64,000 nucleotides of DNA from Christensenellaceae bacterium (GTDB taxonomy: Bacteria > Bacillota > Clostridia > Christensenellales > Christensenellaceae), in the NCBI GenBank assembly GCA_022846035.1, contig AP025580.1, positions 2,232,001 to 2,296,000 of the forward strand, written 5' to 3'. This document shows positions 34,408-43,329 of this stretch, in pieces (the stretch's first letter is position 1; each line of letters opens with the position of its first letter). Made by a program: the position numbers and the translations under genes. The notes beneath the pieces were generated by a model. It ran no database searches, had not been told where the DNA came from, and worked only from the letters and a program-made list of their open reading frames with translations.

Positions 34408-34447
34408 TTGATTTTTCCATTGAAATCGGATACTATTATGCTAGCAT
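34408..34447 (+). promoter_or_regulatory. Promoter and palindrome upstream of the OFA transporter
   Basis: TTGATT (34408-34413) and TACTAT (34431-34436) are 17 bp apart. A perfect 10-bp palindrome ATGCTAGCAT (34438-34447) covers the expected transcription start and could be an operator. Confidence 0.5.
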
Positions 34448-34498
34448 GCTAAAACGCATGAACGGTAGATATATTTCATTTTTGGGAGGTGGCTTTAT

Positions 34499-35704
34499 TT
34501 GAAATCACAGAACAAGTTTCTGCCGCTTTTTGCGGGCGCAATCATCCAGCTTTGTATCGGTATTATTTATATCTGGAGTATCTTCCAGCCGTCGGTTATG
34601 GAATATTATTCCTGGAGCGCGGCGGACGCTTCCGTAACCTTTTCCATCATGCTTGCTACCTTTGTCCTCGGAATCGTTCTCGGCGGGCGCTTAAACGATA
34701 AAAAGGGACCGCGTCCCGTCGTCTTTTTGGGCGGCGCCATGTTCGTTGCCGGCATCCTGCTCTCCTCGTTCGTCCCGCAGGATATGCCTTGGCTCATTTA
34801 CGTCTTTTACGGCGGAATGGCAGGTTTTGGCGTGGGCGCCGCCTATACGTCCACGATTTCCTGTGCACAGAAGTGGTTCCTCGATAAGAAAGGGTTTGCA
34901 ACGGGCATTATCGTATGTACTTTCGGCGCTTCGACCGTTGTTTTTACTCCCATTGCCAATACGCTGCTTAAAACAGTCGGCGTTTCGCAGACTTTCCTGG
35001 TCCTCGCCATTATCTTTGCGGTGATCATCCTCATCTTTGGCTGGTTTGTCAGAAATCCGTCCAAGGAATATATGGACGCGTTCCATGTGGCGCTTCCCGA
35101 CCTTTCCAGGCAAAAACAGTATACGCCCCTTGAAATGGTCAAAACAAAATACTATTATTTTATTTTCCTTTCCATGATGCTGATCACGCCCGCTTATTTC
35201 ATCATCAATCCTCTGCTCAAATCGCTGGGCGAGCTGCGCAGCCTGACGGAAGCGGCGGCTCTTGCAGGCGTTATGGTAACGGGTATCGCTTCTGCCGCGG
35301 GCAGGCTTCTTGCTCCGTGGCTTTCCGACAGGATCGGGCGCAGGAACGTGATCTTTGTTCTCTACATTATTACGCTCGTGTGTATCCTGCTTTTAACGTT
35401 TGCGCAAAGTTATTTGTTCATTGTGCTCATCGCCCTGGTATCCTTTGCTTTCGGCGGCAGTGCAGGCGTGTTTCCAGCCGTCACAGCAGATTACTTCGGT
35501 ATCAAAAACAACGGCGTCAACTATGGACTCATTATGATCGCCTTTGCCGTTTCAGGGCTTTTGTTCCCTGCAATTGCCAAGATCGTTACCATCGACGGTA
35601 TTCCCACGCCATGGACGTTTATCATTCCGGCGGCAGGCTGTATTGTTGGTATCATCGTGACCGCATTCCTCAAAAAGGATGCCGCGAAAAAAGCAAAGGC
35701 TTAA
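34499..35704 (+). CDS. OFA-family MFS transporter
   Basis: A 401-residue twelve-helix transporter of the oxalate:formate antiporter family of the major facilitator superfamily. The family motif IYIWSIFQPSVMEYY is in helix 1 to loop 1, and the loop 2-3 motif GGRLNDKKGPRPV is present. Substrates of this family include oxalate, formate, lactate and other small acids; none can be chosen here. The start codon is TTG at 34499, supported by GGGAGG 9-10 nt upstream. It ends with a strong terminator. Confidence 0.9.
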   Translation: MKSQNKFLPLFAGAIIQLCIGIIYIWSIFQPSVMEYYSWSAADASVTFSIMLATFVLGIVLGGRLNDKKGPRPVVFLGGAMFVAGILLSSFVPQDMPWLIYVFYGGMAGFGVGAAYTSTISCAQKWFLDKKGFATGIIVCTFGASTVVFTPIANTLLKTVGVSQTFLVLAIIFAVIILIFGWFVRNPSKEYMDAFHVALPDLSRQKQYTPLEMVKTKYYYFIFLSMMLITPAYFIINPLLKSLGELRSLTEAAALAGVMVTGIASAAGRLLAPWLSDRIGRRNVIFVLYIITLVCILLLTFAQSYLFIVLIALVSFAFGGSAGVFPAVTADYFGIKNNGVNYGLIMIAFAVSGLLFPAIAKIVTIDGIPTPWTFIIPAAGCIVGIIVTAFLKKDAAKKAKA

Positions 35705-35716
35705 TTCCGCGATCTG

Positions 35717-35751
35717 AAAAAAGCAGGATGGGTTTTCCATCCTGCTTTTTT
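35717..35751. terminator. Bidirectional intrinsic terminator
   Basis: Arms AAAAAGCAGGATGG and CCATCCTGCTTTTT with a TTTT loop separate the converging OFA transporter and thioesterase genes. Confidence 0.9.
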
Positions 35752-35764
35752 ATGCGCCGGTATA

Positions 35765-36169
35765 TCAAAGGCCGATGCTTCCCTCCTTGATAAAGCCCGT
35801 CGCCGTCATATATGCGACCTGCGTATCAAGATCGTCATAAATCTTCACCTCGTAAAGACAAGTCCGCCGCGTCGCCGAAATCTCCCTTGCATGCGCCTTT
35901 AACACTTTCCCTTTCGGCGGGCGGTTATATGTAATATTGTTTGAAAGAGATACCACATTGCCATGCTTGCAGTTGGCGGCGACGGCAAAGGTAAAGTCCG
36001 CTATCGTAAAAAGCATCCCCCCCTGCACGACGTTGCCCGCATTCAGGTGTTTATCCTCAATCGGTGCGCTGCAGCTACACTCGCCTTCCCGCGCGCTGTC
36101 GATCACAATGCCAAGGTTTTTAACAAACCGGTCCATCTCAAAAAATTTCTTTACACATTCAATATCCAC
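35765..36169 (-). CDS. PaaI-type hotdog-fold thioesterase
   Basis: A 134-residue acyl-CoA thioesterase-like protein with the hotdog signature HLNAGNVVQGGMLFTIADF, where Gly-Gly and the following Asp shape the active site. The start codon is GTG at 36169 with AGGAGG 8-9 nt upstream. It has its own promoter (TATAAT on the minus strand at about 36199-36204) divergent from deoC. Substrate is unknown; aromatic acyl-CoA is usual for the family. Confidence 0.88.
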   Translation of the reverse strand: MDIECVKKFFEMDRFVKNLGIVIDSAREGECSCSAPIEDKHLNAGNVVQGGMLFTIADFTFAVAANCKHGNVVSLSNNITYNRPPKGKVLKAHAREISATRRTCLYEVKIYDDLDTQVAYMTATGFIKEGSIGL

Positions 36170-36259
36170 TGTCTAAGCCTCCTATCACTACTGCTAGTAT
36201 TATACTACGTTTTCCGCCTGTATAGCGTATATTCCGACAAAATTTTTTCCTGGTTTGCA

Positions 36260-36288
36260 TTGACATCCATACTGCTCTCGCTTATTAT
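36260..36288 (+). promoter_or_regulatory. Promoter of deoC
   Basis: TTGACA at 36260-36265 and TATTAT at 36283-36288 with 17-bp spacing, a near-consensus promoter. The leader is about 30 nt. Confidence 0.75.
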
Positions 36289-36325
36289 AAAACTGCTATA
36301 AATGACTTTTCGGAGGCGTTCAAAA

Positions 36326-37030
36326 ATGTTTTCACTCGAAGATTTACCAAGAATGATCGACATAACTTCCATTTACGCAGATTCGCGCCTTTGCGACATT
36401 GACCGCGTATGCGATATTGCCAAGGCGTATCACTGCGCGAGCACAATCGCGTTCCCATGCTATCTTGCTTATACCATCAAAAACACGATCGGCTATGACG
36501 ATCTCCTTAAGGGAAGCGTAACCGGCTTTCCCTATGGCGGAGAACTGACATCCGCCAAGGTCTACGAAGCAAAACAGCTCGAGCTTTTGGGCGCGCAGGA
36601 AATCGATATGGTCATGAATGTCGGAGCCTTTTTGTCCGGCAACTTAAAATATACGAAACAAGATATTGCCACCGTATGCGAGGCCGTCAAACTTCCCGTC
36701 AAGGTTATTATTGAGACTGCATTTTTAGACGATACCCAGATCGCTAAGGCTGCGGAGCTGGCGGTTTCGGCGGGAGCCGCGTTCGTGAAAACGAGCACGG
36801 GCCTGCACGGCAAGCCGACGACCGTGGAAATGATCCGTATCATCAAGGATGCAATCGGCGACAGCGCGCTCATCAAGGCCGCAGGCGGTATCCGCGACGT
36901 GGATACCATGCTCGCCATGATAGACGCGGGCGCAAGCCGTTTGGGGCTTGGCGTGCGCAGCGCGGAACCGATCTTCCGCGAAATCGACAAACGCTTAGGG
37001 CGCGAAAGCCTGATGGATTATATCAAATAG
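36326..37030 (+). CDS. deoC: Deoxyribose-phosphate aldolase
   Basis: A 234-residue class I aldolase that splits 2-deoxyribose-5-phosphate to glyceraldehyde-3-phosphate and acetaldehyde in nucleoside salvage. The Schiff-base lysine is Lys155 in VKTSTGLHG, the second lysine Lys184 in IKAAGGIR, and the acid Asp94 in EIDMVMN. The frame could begin at 36302, but CGGAGG at 36311-36316 selects the ATG at 36326. It is monocistronic, with promoter and terminator. Confidence 0.95.
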   Translation: MFSLEDLPRMIDITSIYADSRLCDIDRVCDIAKAYHCASTIAFPCYLAYTIKNTIGYDDLLKGSVTGFPYGGELTSAKVYEAKQLELLGAQEIDMVMNVGAFLSGNLKYTKQDIATVCEAVKLPVKVIIETAFLDDTQIAKAAELAVSAGAAFVKTSTGLHGKPTTVEMIRIIKDAIGDSALIKAAGGIRDVDTMLAMIDAGASRLGLGVRSAEPIFREIDKRLGRESLMDYIK

Positions 37031-37038
37031 AAAACGGC

Positions 37039-37071
37039 AAAAGGACCGCCTTTATACAGCGGTCCTTTTTG
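37039..37071. terminator. Terminator between deoC and metY
   Basis: Arms AAAAGGACCGC and GCGGTCCTTTT with a 7-nt loop followed by T. It lies between converging genes and can act for both. Confidence 0.9.
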
Positions 37072-37086
37072 ATTCCCCTAAAATGA

Positions 37087-38346
37087 TCAGATACTCGCAA
37101 AGCCCCGGTTTAGGTCCTCGATAATATCATCCACATTTTCGATTCCCACCGAAAGACGAATCATACCCGGCGTGATTCCCGCCGCTTTGAGCTGCTCATC
37201 CGTAAGCTGCCTGTGCGTCTCGCTCGCCGGATGCAGCACGCATGTCTTTACCGTTGCGACATGCACCACATTCGCGGCCAGCTTCAGGCTGTCCATGAAT
37301 TTAATCGCATCCTCCCGTCCGCCCTTGAGCGAGAAAGCGATCACACCGCTTGTGCCGTCCGGCAAATACTTCCGGCCCAGCTCGTAATACTTATCTCCGG
37401 CAAGCCCCGGATAACTGATAGATTCAACCTGCTTCTGCGATTTTAAGAACTCAGCGACTGCCAGCGCGTTCGCGCTATGCCTTTCCATACGCAATGCAAG
37501 CGTTTCCAGCCCCATGTTCAAAAGAAACGCGGCATGCGCCGTGGGGCTGGCCCCAATATCGCGCATAAGCTGCGTACGCGCCTTGGTGATATAGGCGAGC
37601 TTGCCAAACGTTTCTGTATATACCGTGCCATGGTAACTTTCGTCCGGCTGCGTCAGTCCCGGATAATCTTTCCAGTCAAAATTCCCGCTGTCGACGATCA
37701 CGCCGCCTAATTGTACCGCGTGGCCGTCCATATATTTGGATGTCGAATGCGTCACAATATCTGCGCCGAACTCAAACGGCCGGCACAGTATGGGCGTCGC
37801 AAAGGTATTGTCCACGATAAGCGGAACGCCATGCCTGTGCGCCAGCTTTGCAAAACGCTCAATATCAAAGACCGAGACCGCCGGATTCGCGATCGTTTCG
37901 CCGAATACCAGCTTGGTATTCGGGCGGAAAGCCTTTTCGATTTCTTCATCCGGCGCGTCCTGGTCGACAAACGTCGTTTCAATCCCCAGCTTTTGAAGCG
38001 TCACGCCAAACAGGTTGATCGTTCCGCCGTATATCTCGGACGCACATACCATATGATCTCCAGCGCCCATGATATTGAGGATCGCGATCATGTTCGCGCT
38101 TTGTCCCGAGGCAGTGCACATCGCCCCTACGCCGCCCTCGAGGGCCGCGATTTTTTCTTCCACATATCCAACCGTGGGATTTGCGAGGCGCGTATAAAAA
38201 TAGCCCGCCGCTTTCAGGTCGAAAAGATCTCCGATATGCTCCGTCGAATCGTAATCAAAGGTCGTAGACTGGTAGATCGGCAGAGCGTGCGGCTCACCGT
38301 TTTTTGGTTTCCATCCTTCATGCAGGCATTTTGTTTCAAGCTTCAT
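37087..38346 (-). CDS. metY: O-acetylhomoserine sulfhydrylase
   Basis: A 419-residue PLP enzyme of the Cys/Met metabolism family. It makes homocysteine from O-acetylhomoserine and sulfide. The PLP lysine is Lys204 in THSTSKYMDGH; SxxGQSAN near 80 and YTRLANPTVG near 51 are typical of MetY, and the length of about 420 separates it from cystathionine gamma-synthases (about 380). AGGAGG precedes the ATG. No S-box or T-box is seen upstream; the SDR gene lies 28 bp before it. Confidence 0.93.
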   Translation of the reverse strand: MKLETKCLHEGWKPKNGEPHALPIYQSTTFDYDSTEHIGDLFDLKAAGYFYTRLANPTVGYVEEKIAALEGGVGAMCTASGQSANMIAILNIMGAGDHMVCASEIYGGTINLFGVTLQKLGIETTFVDQDAPDEEIEKAFRPNTKLVFGETIANPAVSVFDIERFAKLAHRHGVPLIVDNTFATPILCRPFEFGADIVTHSTSKYMDGHAVQLGGVIVDSGNFDWKDYPGLTQPDESYHGTVYTETFGKLAYITKARTQLMRDIGASPTAHAAFLLNMGLETLALRMERHSANALAVAEFLKSQKQVESISYPGLAGDKYYELGRKYLPDGTSGVIAFSLKGGREDAIKFMDSLKLAANVVHVATVKTCVLHPASETHRQLTDEQLKAAGITPGMIRLSVGIENVDDIIEDLNRGFASI

Positions 38347-38374
38347 ATTGCGGGTCCTCCTAGTGTAAAATTGT

Positions 38375-39109
38375 TTATATAATCATGCCGCCGTTAGGGC
38401 TTAATACCTGCCCCGTAATAAACCGGCTCTTATCCTCCGCCAAAAACAGAATCGCCTGCGCAATATCCGACGGTTTTCCGATACAGCCGAGCGGCGTTTC
38501 CTCTTTGAGCATTTCCCTTGCATAGGCGTCAAGCGACGCGTTCATGTCCGTTTCCACCACGCCCGGCGCCACGCAGTTTACCTGTATCCCCGATGGTCCG
38601 ACCTCTTTTGCCAAAGCCTTGGTAAAGCCGATCACCGCCGCCTTTGCCGCCGAATAATGCACCTCGCACGACGCGCCAACGATCCCCCAGATCGAGGATA
38701 CATTGACGATCTTCCCGCGCTTATCGCTGATCATCTGCGGGAGCACCGCCTGTGTACAGTGAAACATTCCTTTTACATTGATGTCGAACATCCGGTCAAG
38801 GTCCTGTTCCGTAATATCTGTAAACAGCTTTTGCTGCGCGATGCCTGCGTTGTTTACGAGTACGTCTATTCTGCCGGAAAGCTGCCGCGCCCTGCCTACC
38901 ATATCCTCTACCTGACCGCGGTCGGAAACATCCGCGTGGATCGCCTCCGCGCGGCCGCCCGCGTTTAGTATTTCCGCTTTCAACCGCCGCGCATCCTGCC
39001 CGTGCGTATTATAATTGATAATCACATTGTATCCCTCTTTGGCGAAGGCCAGCGCAGTCTCGCGCCCGATGCCACGGGATGCGCCTGTGACAAGTACCGT
39101 TTTGGTCAT
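38375..39109 (-). CDS. SDR family oxidoreductase, FabG-like
   Basis: A 244-residue classical short-chain dehydrogenase. The NADP-binding GASRGIG is at 9-15, NNAG at 86-89, and the catalytic set Asn111, Ser139, Tyr152 and Lys156 is complete. The ending ITGQVLSPNGG is typical of FabG-like 3-oxoacyl-ACP reductases, but it lies next to metY rather than fatty acid genes, so the substrate is open. It is transcribed with metY. Confidence 0.88.
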   Translation of the reverse strand: MTKTVLVTGASRGIGRETALAFAKEGYNVIINYNTHGQDARRLKAEILNAGGRAEAIHADVSDRGQVEDMVGRARQLSGRIDVLVNNAGIAQQKLFTDITEQDLDRMFDINVKGMFHCTQAVLPQMISDKRGKIVNVSSIWGIVGASCEVHYSAAKAAVIGFTKALAKEVGPSGIQVNCVAPGVVETDMNASLDAYAREMLKEETPLGCIGKPSDIAQAILFLAEDKSRFITGQVLSPNGGMII

Positions 39110-39171
39110 AATATCCTGCCCCTGTATTTCTTATGCCAATTATTATAACGTATCTTTCCCTAAAAAGAAAT

Positions 39172-39209
39172 AAAAAAGAGTCCCGTCATAAATCAGGCGA
39201 GACTCTTTT
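39172..39209 (-). terminator. Terminator after the ECF S component gene
   Basis: 9-bp arms AAAAGAGTC and GACTCTTTT with an 18-nt loop and a T-run on the minus strand, 12 bp after the stop at 39221. Confidence 0.8.
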
Positions 39210-39220
39210 CCGTTCATACT

Positions 39221-39760
39221 TCAGTCCGCTTTTACGCGCATTTCCCTGTCAAACTGCCATCCTGTTTTCTTTAAAAGAAGGACGAGAACCGGAATGACGA
39301 CGATCTGGATGGCAATGCCCGGCAGCGCCACCACAAAGGCATTGGTCAGGAATATCTCAAAACTGTACGGCGTGCCCGCCATGCCCAGAAGAATCGTATT
39401 CAAAACGCCGGATACCGCCCTGCCCGCGAGCATCGCCACGATCAGCGACACATATACGTTTGTCCTGCGGTACATAATGCCGCTTACGATACCATACGTA
39501 CACAATTCAAACATCATGACCACGCCTACCGGATAGAGCGGCGGCATGCCTGTCGCAAAGGACGAAAGCAACGGCAGGATAAATCCGCAGATCCCGCCGT
39601 ATTTCCATCCGCAAATCAGTCCGCATACAAGCACCGGAATATGCATAGGCAAAAACACCTGTCCTGCCGCCGCGCCGAACGCATGGAACACCATAGGCAG
39701 CAGCATGCCCGCCGCCAGGCACAATGCGGCCGCCACCAGCTTTTTCGTTTCGTTTTTCAT
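39221..39760 (-). CDS. ECF transporter S component, substrate unknown
   Basis: A 179-residue membrane protein with about six helices and the S-component signature LPMHIPVLVCGLICGWKYG in the second helix region, then ATGMPPLYPVGVVMMFE. S components bind a vitamin or similar micronutrient and dock to a shared EcfAA'T module, which is not in this window. The sequence does not let me choose the vitamin. A GAGGGGGAAG site precedes the ATG. The structured leader with a terminator upstream suggests control by a metabolite, which would reveal the substrate. Confidence 0.85.
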   Translation of the reverse strand: MKNETKKLVAAALCLAAGMLLPMVFHAFGAAAGQVFLPMHIPVLVCGLICGWKYGGICGFILPLLSSFATGMPPLYPVGVVMMFELCTYGIVSGIMYRRTNVYVSLIVAMLAGRAVSGVLNTILLGMAGTPYSFEIFLTNAFVVALPGIAIQIVVIPVLVLLLKKTGWQFDREMRVKAD

Positions 39761-39782
39761 GTTTTCTTCCCCCTCTTTTCAT

Positions 39783-39927
39783 AAAAAAAGCCATGAAGCG
39801 CTGTTTTCTTTTCGAAAACACTAACCCTTCATGGCTTAGATATTTGCTTTAAAGCACCGGTAAGCTTGCTCCAGCAGCGCGTTCCTCGCGCCTTTTGTTT
39901 CCTTCACGGAAACGGGGCAGCCTGATG
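39783..39927 (-). other. Structured leader with terminator before an ECF S component
   Basis: Between the DUF3842 stop and the S component start, the minus strand shows a GTTTCC-loop-GGAAAC hairpin (39897-39913), a GCGCG-loop-CGCGC hairpin (39877-39891), and then a long terminator: 11-bp arms AAGCCATGAAG and CTTCATGGCTT with an inner GTTTTC/GAAAAC stem and a 7-T tract (39783-39838). It may be simply the terminator of DUF3842 or a riboswitch-like attenuator for the transporter. It matches no class I can name. Confidence 0.5.
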
Positions 39928-40341
39928 CTACAAGCTCTCTTTTATTTTCTTGACCGTATCCACCGCTTCGGCGATATGTGCCGCCAGCGAATATTCCTTG
40001 AGACCCATGATATTGATATGGCAGCGCGATACGGGGATCGCGATCTTCTCCGCCCTGCACGACGCCAACGCCTCCGCTATCTTTGACGTTACCTCGCCCA
40101 ACATCGAATTTGCGAAAAACACGCCGATCGGCCCGATCACAACGTCCGCCCTCGCGCAGTTATAAAGCACGGCGTTTTCGCCCGTCGCGCCCAGTGCAGC
40201 GCCGCCTTTCAGCATGTTGGCGGTCGCCGTTGTGTTGGTTCCGACTGCAATTATTTCTATCTCGGGAAGCTCTGCGCTCAGCTTTTCGGCAATGCTTTTG
40301 CCCATTCCGCCGCCCTGTCCGTCAATCACAACTACCAGCAT
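39928..40341 (-). CDS. DUF3842 family protein
   Basis: A 137-residue protein of the DUF3842 family. It has a Rossmann-like beginning VVVIDGQGGGMGKSIAEKL at 3-21, which suggests nucleotide binding, then AVGTNTTATANMLKGG and GPIGVFFANSM. The function is unknown. GGAG precedes the ATG by 7 nt, and TGGTATGAT at 40370-40378 (minus strand) is a probable extended -10. It lies upstream of the ECF S component gene, 167 bp apart, with a structured RNA between. Confidence 0.85.
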   Translation of the reverse strand: MLVVVIDGQGGGMGKSIAEKLSAELPEIEIIAVGTNTTATANMLKGGAALGATGENAVLYNCARADVVIGPIGVFFANSMLGEVTSKIAEALASCRAEKIAIPVSRCHINIMGLKEYSLAAHIAEAVDTVKKIKESL

Positions 40342-40411
40342 CTCAAGACTCCATCTCTTTTACCCTTTTATCATACCACACGCTCACCATAAAGACAATA
40401 CCTTTCGCCGT

Positions 40412-42310
40412 TTACCAGGAACCGCCGCCACCGCCGATACCGCCGCCGGAAAAGCCTCCGCCTCCAAAGCCGCTGCCGCCGCCGATACCGCCGCCGAAGC
40501 TGCTGCCGCCGGAACCCTTGGATATGACCATATTCTGCTGCGTATAGTAAAGCGAATGATTGAGCATACTCGCAAACCAGATCGTCGTGAATACGGAACC
40601 GTTGTACCCGTAATACCAGCTTGGCGGCTCGACCGCGATGCTCTCGAACTGTTTGGCCCACTTGTCCGTTACGCCGAGGACGTATGCATAGGGGAGGATA
40701 TGATAAAAATACTGTGGATCATCATCCACCAGCATCTTCAGCTTCTCCGCTTCCACCGTCTCGATGAAATGTTTAAGCCCCAATATGCGTCCCGACCACT
40801 GCGCGCCTTTTTCCGTCCTGCGCCGAAACGCGGGAACAAAAAACATCAGCAGCACCGTTAAGACCGCCGGAACCAAGAACCACCATCCGAACAGTCCTGC
40901 GCTGAACAGCCCTGTAAAGAGCAGATAAACGACGATGCCGATGGACCAGCCAATCATCGATCCTGTTCTGGTCGATAATTTTTCTGATTTCATTTTATGG
41001 AGATTCGTGCATAATCCGGCCGCAATCACCCAGCCGAATACCCAGGCCATCACGCCGCCGATCACTGCCGCAACTTCCTCGAAGCTCGAGGAATAGACGC
41101 TGAACGCTACCGCGATCGCAACGGGCAGCGGCGCAAGCGCGGCCGCGAGCTTTTCTTTGCGCTGAGACTTTTTCGTAAAAACGAGATTTTCCGGCATCTC
41201 ATATTTATCCTTGATACGGTCTTTTACTGCGGCAATGGTCGAGGAAAAATTATACTTCATATCCGAAATGCTGATCTTGTTTCCTTTTTCGAACATCTTG
41301 TCAAATAAAATCGTCTCATAATCGTTCGCCGTTTCCGGCAGCTCCTTGAGCTTTTCAAAGGACAGCTTCTTTTCGTCCTGCTGGATGATCGAAATATTTC
41401 CCTGGTCGGCCCAGTAAATGAGCAGCGATACCGCGTCCTTGTCCTCCACGATACCGTCGATGATATATCCGACGTCCGCAGAGTTCATCCCCTCCGGGGC
41501 GTTGAATTCTACGGTCCGCACCTCTTTTTTGCGTTTTTCGGACGTCAGCAACAGCACAAGCGCGAGTACGAAAATCGCCGCGCCCGCAAGGATACACGGC
41601 ATGATCATATCCGCAGCGCTGCGCGCGCCGACATAGTATCCGTCCGGCAGCTCAATCCTGATCGTAAAGCCCTCGTACGGCGCTATTCTCTGCGCTATCT
41701 CGCCTGAGATCGTCGTCCCGTCCACCTTATATTGCACCGCATCCTGATTATATCCCTTGTTGCCGCTCTGGCCGGTAGTAAAGCCCACCTTGGATACGTC
41801 AAATTCTTTGGGCATATGGATCGTAAAAGAAAAATGATCGATGGGAGCCGCCCACGTCGGTGCGATCAGGTTAAAATAAAATTCATCGAATACGCTGATT
41901 CCATCGTCTCCTATATCCAGTGTATAGCCAAATTCGTAGCTCTGCTCGCCGGACACCTCAACATCCGGATCGCCGATATACATGGAAAGGGTATCATCAT
42001 TCCTCTCCGTATCAAACTGCCGGTCTGCGTGGATGTCGCTGATTTTGAATTGATAGGTGTTGGTATAATTTTTTCCATTCGAAACGCGGGCCAGTTCGGC
42101 CTCAGTCGGAATATCCACCCGCAGCCCGTGCTGCCCCGGCGCGATAAAATTAACTTTCATCGTATCTTTTATCTCATACGTGTTGTTTTCGTTAACTGTA
42201 ATTTCCCTGTTATAATCGAGTATTTCGAATTTTGTATCCGCAGCAGATACAAACGACGGCATCAGCATTGCAAAGACGACCGCAAGCAGTACGATCCATT
42301 TTTTCATCAT
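40412..42310 (-). CDS. DUF2207 membrane protein with Gly-rich tail
   Basis: A protein of about 632 residues with a cleavable signal peptide (ending near FVSAAD), an extracellular beta-rich DUF2207 domain (about 30-220), a membrane helix near 235, a cytoplasmic segment (260-380), more helices in 390-500, and a C-terminal tail of Gly, Ser and Phe ending in Trp. DUF2207 proteins occur with LemA proteins and are of unknown function, possibly in envelope maintenance. GGAGTG precedes two neighbouring ATGs at 42310 and 42307; either may be used. The lemA gene lies upstream, with a hairpin between. Confidence 0.88.
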   Translation of the reverse strand: MMKKWIVLLAVVFAMLMPSFVSAADTKFEILDYNREITVNENNTYEIKDTMKVNFIAPGQHGLRVDIPTEAELARVSNGKNYTNTYQFKISDIHADRQFDTERNDDTLSMYIGDPDVEVSGEQSYEFGYTLDIGDDGISVFDEFYFNLIAPTWAAPIDHFSFTIHMPKEFDVSKVGFTTGQSGNKGYNQDAVQYKVDGTTISGEIAQRIAPYEGFTIRIELPDGYYVGARSAADMIMPCILAGAAIFVLALVLLLTSEKRKKEVRTVEFNAPEGMNSADVGYIIDGIVEDKDAVSLLIYWADQGNISIIQQDEKKLSFEKLKELPETANDYETILFDKMFEKGNKISISDMKYNFSSTIAAVKDRIKDKYEMPENLVFTKKSQRKEKLAAALAPLPVAIAVAFSVYSSSFEEVAAVIGGVMAWVFGWVIAAGLCTNLHKMKSEKLSTRTGSMIGWSIGIVVYLLFTGLFSAGLFGWWFLVPAVLTVLLMFFVPAFRRRTEKGAQWSGRILGLKHFIETVEAEKLKMLVDDDPQYFYHILPYAYVLGVTDKWAKQFESIAVEPPSWYYGYNGSVFTTIWFASMLNHSLYYTQQNMVISKGSGGSSFGGGIGGGSGFGGGGFSGGGIGGGGGSW

Positions 42311-42339
42311 GTTCACTCCAATTAATTTTCCACAAAGGA

Positions 42340-42371
42340 AAAACGGGGACTTAATAAACGTCCCCGTTTCC
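42340..42371 (-). terminator. Hairpin between lemA and the DUF2207 gene
   Basis: Arms AAACGGGGAC and GTCCCCGTTT with a short A/T-rich loop, followed on the minus strand by T-rich sequence. Because both flanking genes are transcribed leftward, it is likely a partial terminator that lowers DUF2207 expression. Confidence 0.7.
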
Positions 42372-42377
42372 TCTGTT

Positions 42378-42944
42378 TTAAAACTGTACCTTTACATTCT
42401 CGCGCTCTTGCTGGTTTTCCACTTCAAACATCGGCTGTTTGGTGAATTTAAACTTACGCGCGATCAGGTTTGTGGGGAAAGTTTCCAATTTGGTGTTGAA
42501 CATCCTCACGTTTGCATTATAATACTTGCGTGCGTTGGCGATGTCCGTTTCCACCATGTTGAGCTGGTTCTGCAGGTCCAAAAAATTGGTGTTTGCTTTC
42601 AGGTCCGGATATGCTTCCGCGACCGCAAACAAACTCCGCAATGTTCCTGTCAGGATATTCTCGTTTTGCAGCCTTTCCTCTGTCGTCGTGGAATTGGCGA
42701 CATTGCTGCGGGCCGCCGTAACCTGTTCCAGCGTCCCTTTTTCATGCTGTGCGTAGCCTTTCACCGTCTCCACAAGGTTGGGGATCAGGTCAAAGCGTTT
42801 CTTGAGATATACATCGATGGTGGCAAACGCCTCTTCGATGCTGTTCTTCATTTTGATAAAGTTGTTATAGGCAACGATATACCAGATTACGATGATCACA
42901 ACGATCGCCGCAACAACTCCGATCAATATCCATAACCATGTCAT
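42378..42944 (-). CDS. lemA: LemA family protein
   Basis: A 188-residue protein with one N-terminal membrane helix (3-25) and an extracytoplasmic helical LemA domain: YNNFIKMKNSIEEAFATIDV, the KRFDLIPNLVETVKGYA motif, and FRSGYA-like AEAYPDLKAN. LemA proteins usually pair with DUF2207 or TPM proteins, as here. Function is poorly known. It lies 20 bp after the cupin gene. Confidence 0.93.
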   Translation of the reverse strand: MTWLWILIGVVAAIVVIIVIWYIVAYNNFIKMKNSIEEAFATIDVYLKKRFDLIPNLVETVKGYAQHEKGTLEQVTAARSNVANSTTTEERLQNENILTGTLRSLFAVAEAYPDLKANTNFLDLQNQLNMVETDIANARKYYNANVRMFNTKLETFPTNLIARKFKFTKQPMFEVENQQERENVKVQF

Positions 42945-42963
42945 AGGTTTTTCCCTTTCTTAT

Positions 42964-43305
42964 TTAGCCGGCAACAATTACCGCATGGAACACAAGGTCT
43001 TCCTTTCCCGTACTGATGATTCCGTGGGAATCCCCGCTATAACAGATCACAACGTCTCCCGGCGCTACAGGGTAAACCTTGTCGTTATCATGATATTCCG
43101 CTTCGCCTTTCTGGATGTAATAAAGCTCCGCTTCGCCCTCGTGCACATGGTCTCCTACCGAATCTCCCGGCGCAAGCGTCACCGTTGCCACCATGTTCAT
43201 ATTCGGGCTGTTCTCTTCATCGGACAGCCAGTAATCAATATGCGCCACACCTTTGCCGTCGCAGCATTTTTCCTGCGCTGTCTTAATCAATTCTTTTCTA
43301 ATCAT
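42964..43305 (-). CDS. Cupin domain protein
   Basis: A 113-residue single-domain cupin. Motif 1 GDSVGDHVHEGEAELYYIQKG and motif 2 PGDVVICYSGDSHGI supply the metal-binding residues (His, His, Glu, and His in the second motif). Small cupins like this are sugar isomerases, oxygenases or ligand sensors; the role here is open. It follows hom by 24 bp. Confidence 0.88.
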   Translation of the reverse strand: MIRKELIKTAQEKCCDGKGVAHIDYWLSDEENSPNMNMVATVTLAPGDSVGDHVHEGEAELYYIQKGEAEYHDNDKVYPVAPGDVVICYSGDSHGIISTGKEDLVFHAVIVAG

Positions 43306-43329
43306 TTATGTTTCCTCCATATATTGATA

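Noticed and set aside
39836..40060. Open frame overlapping the end of DUF3842 with a plausible-looking C-terminus
   Set aside because: No ribosome binding site, most of it overlaps DUF3842, and the non-overlapping part is better explained by hairpins of the leader RNA.
40430..40510. GCC/CCG-rich tandem-like repeat suggesting a microsatellite
   Set aside because: It is the coding sequence of the Gly-rich C-terminal tail of the DUF2207 protein, in frame and without exact repeat units.
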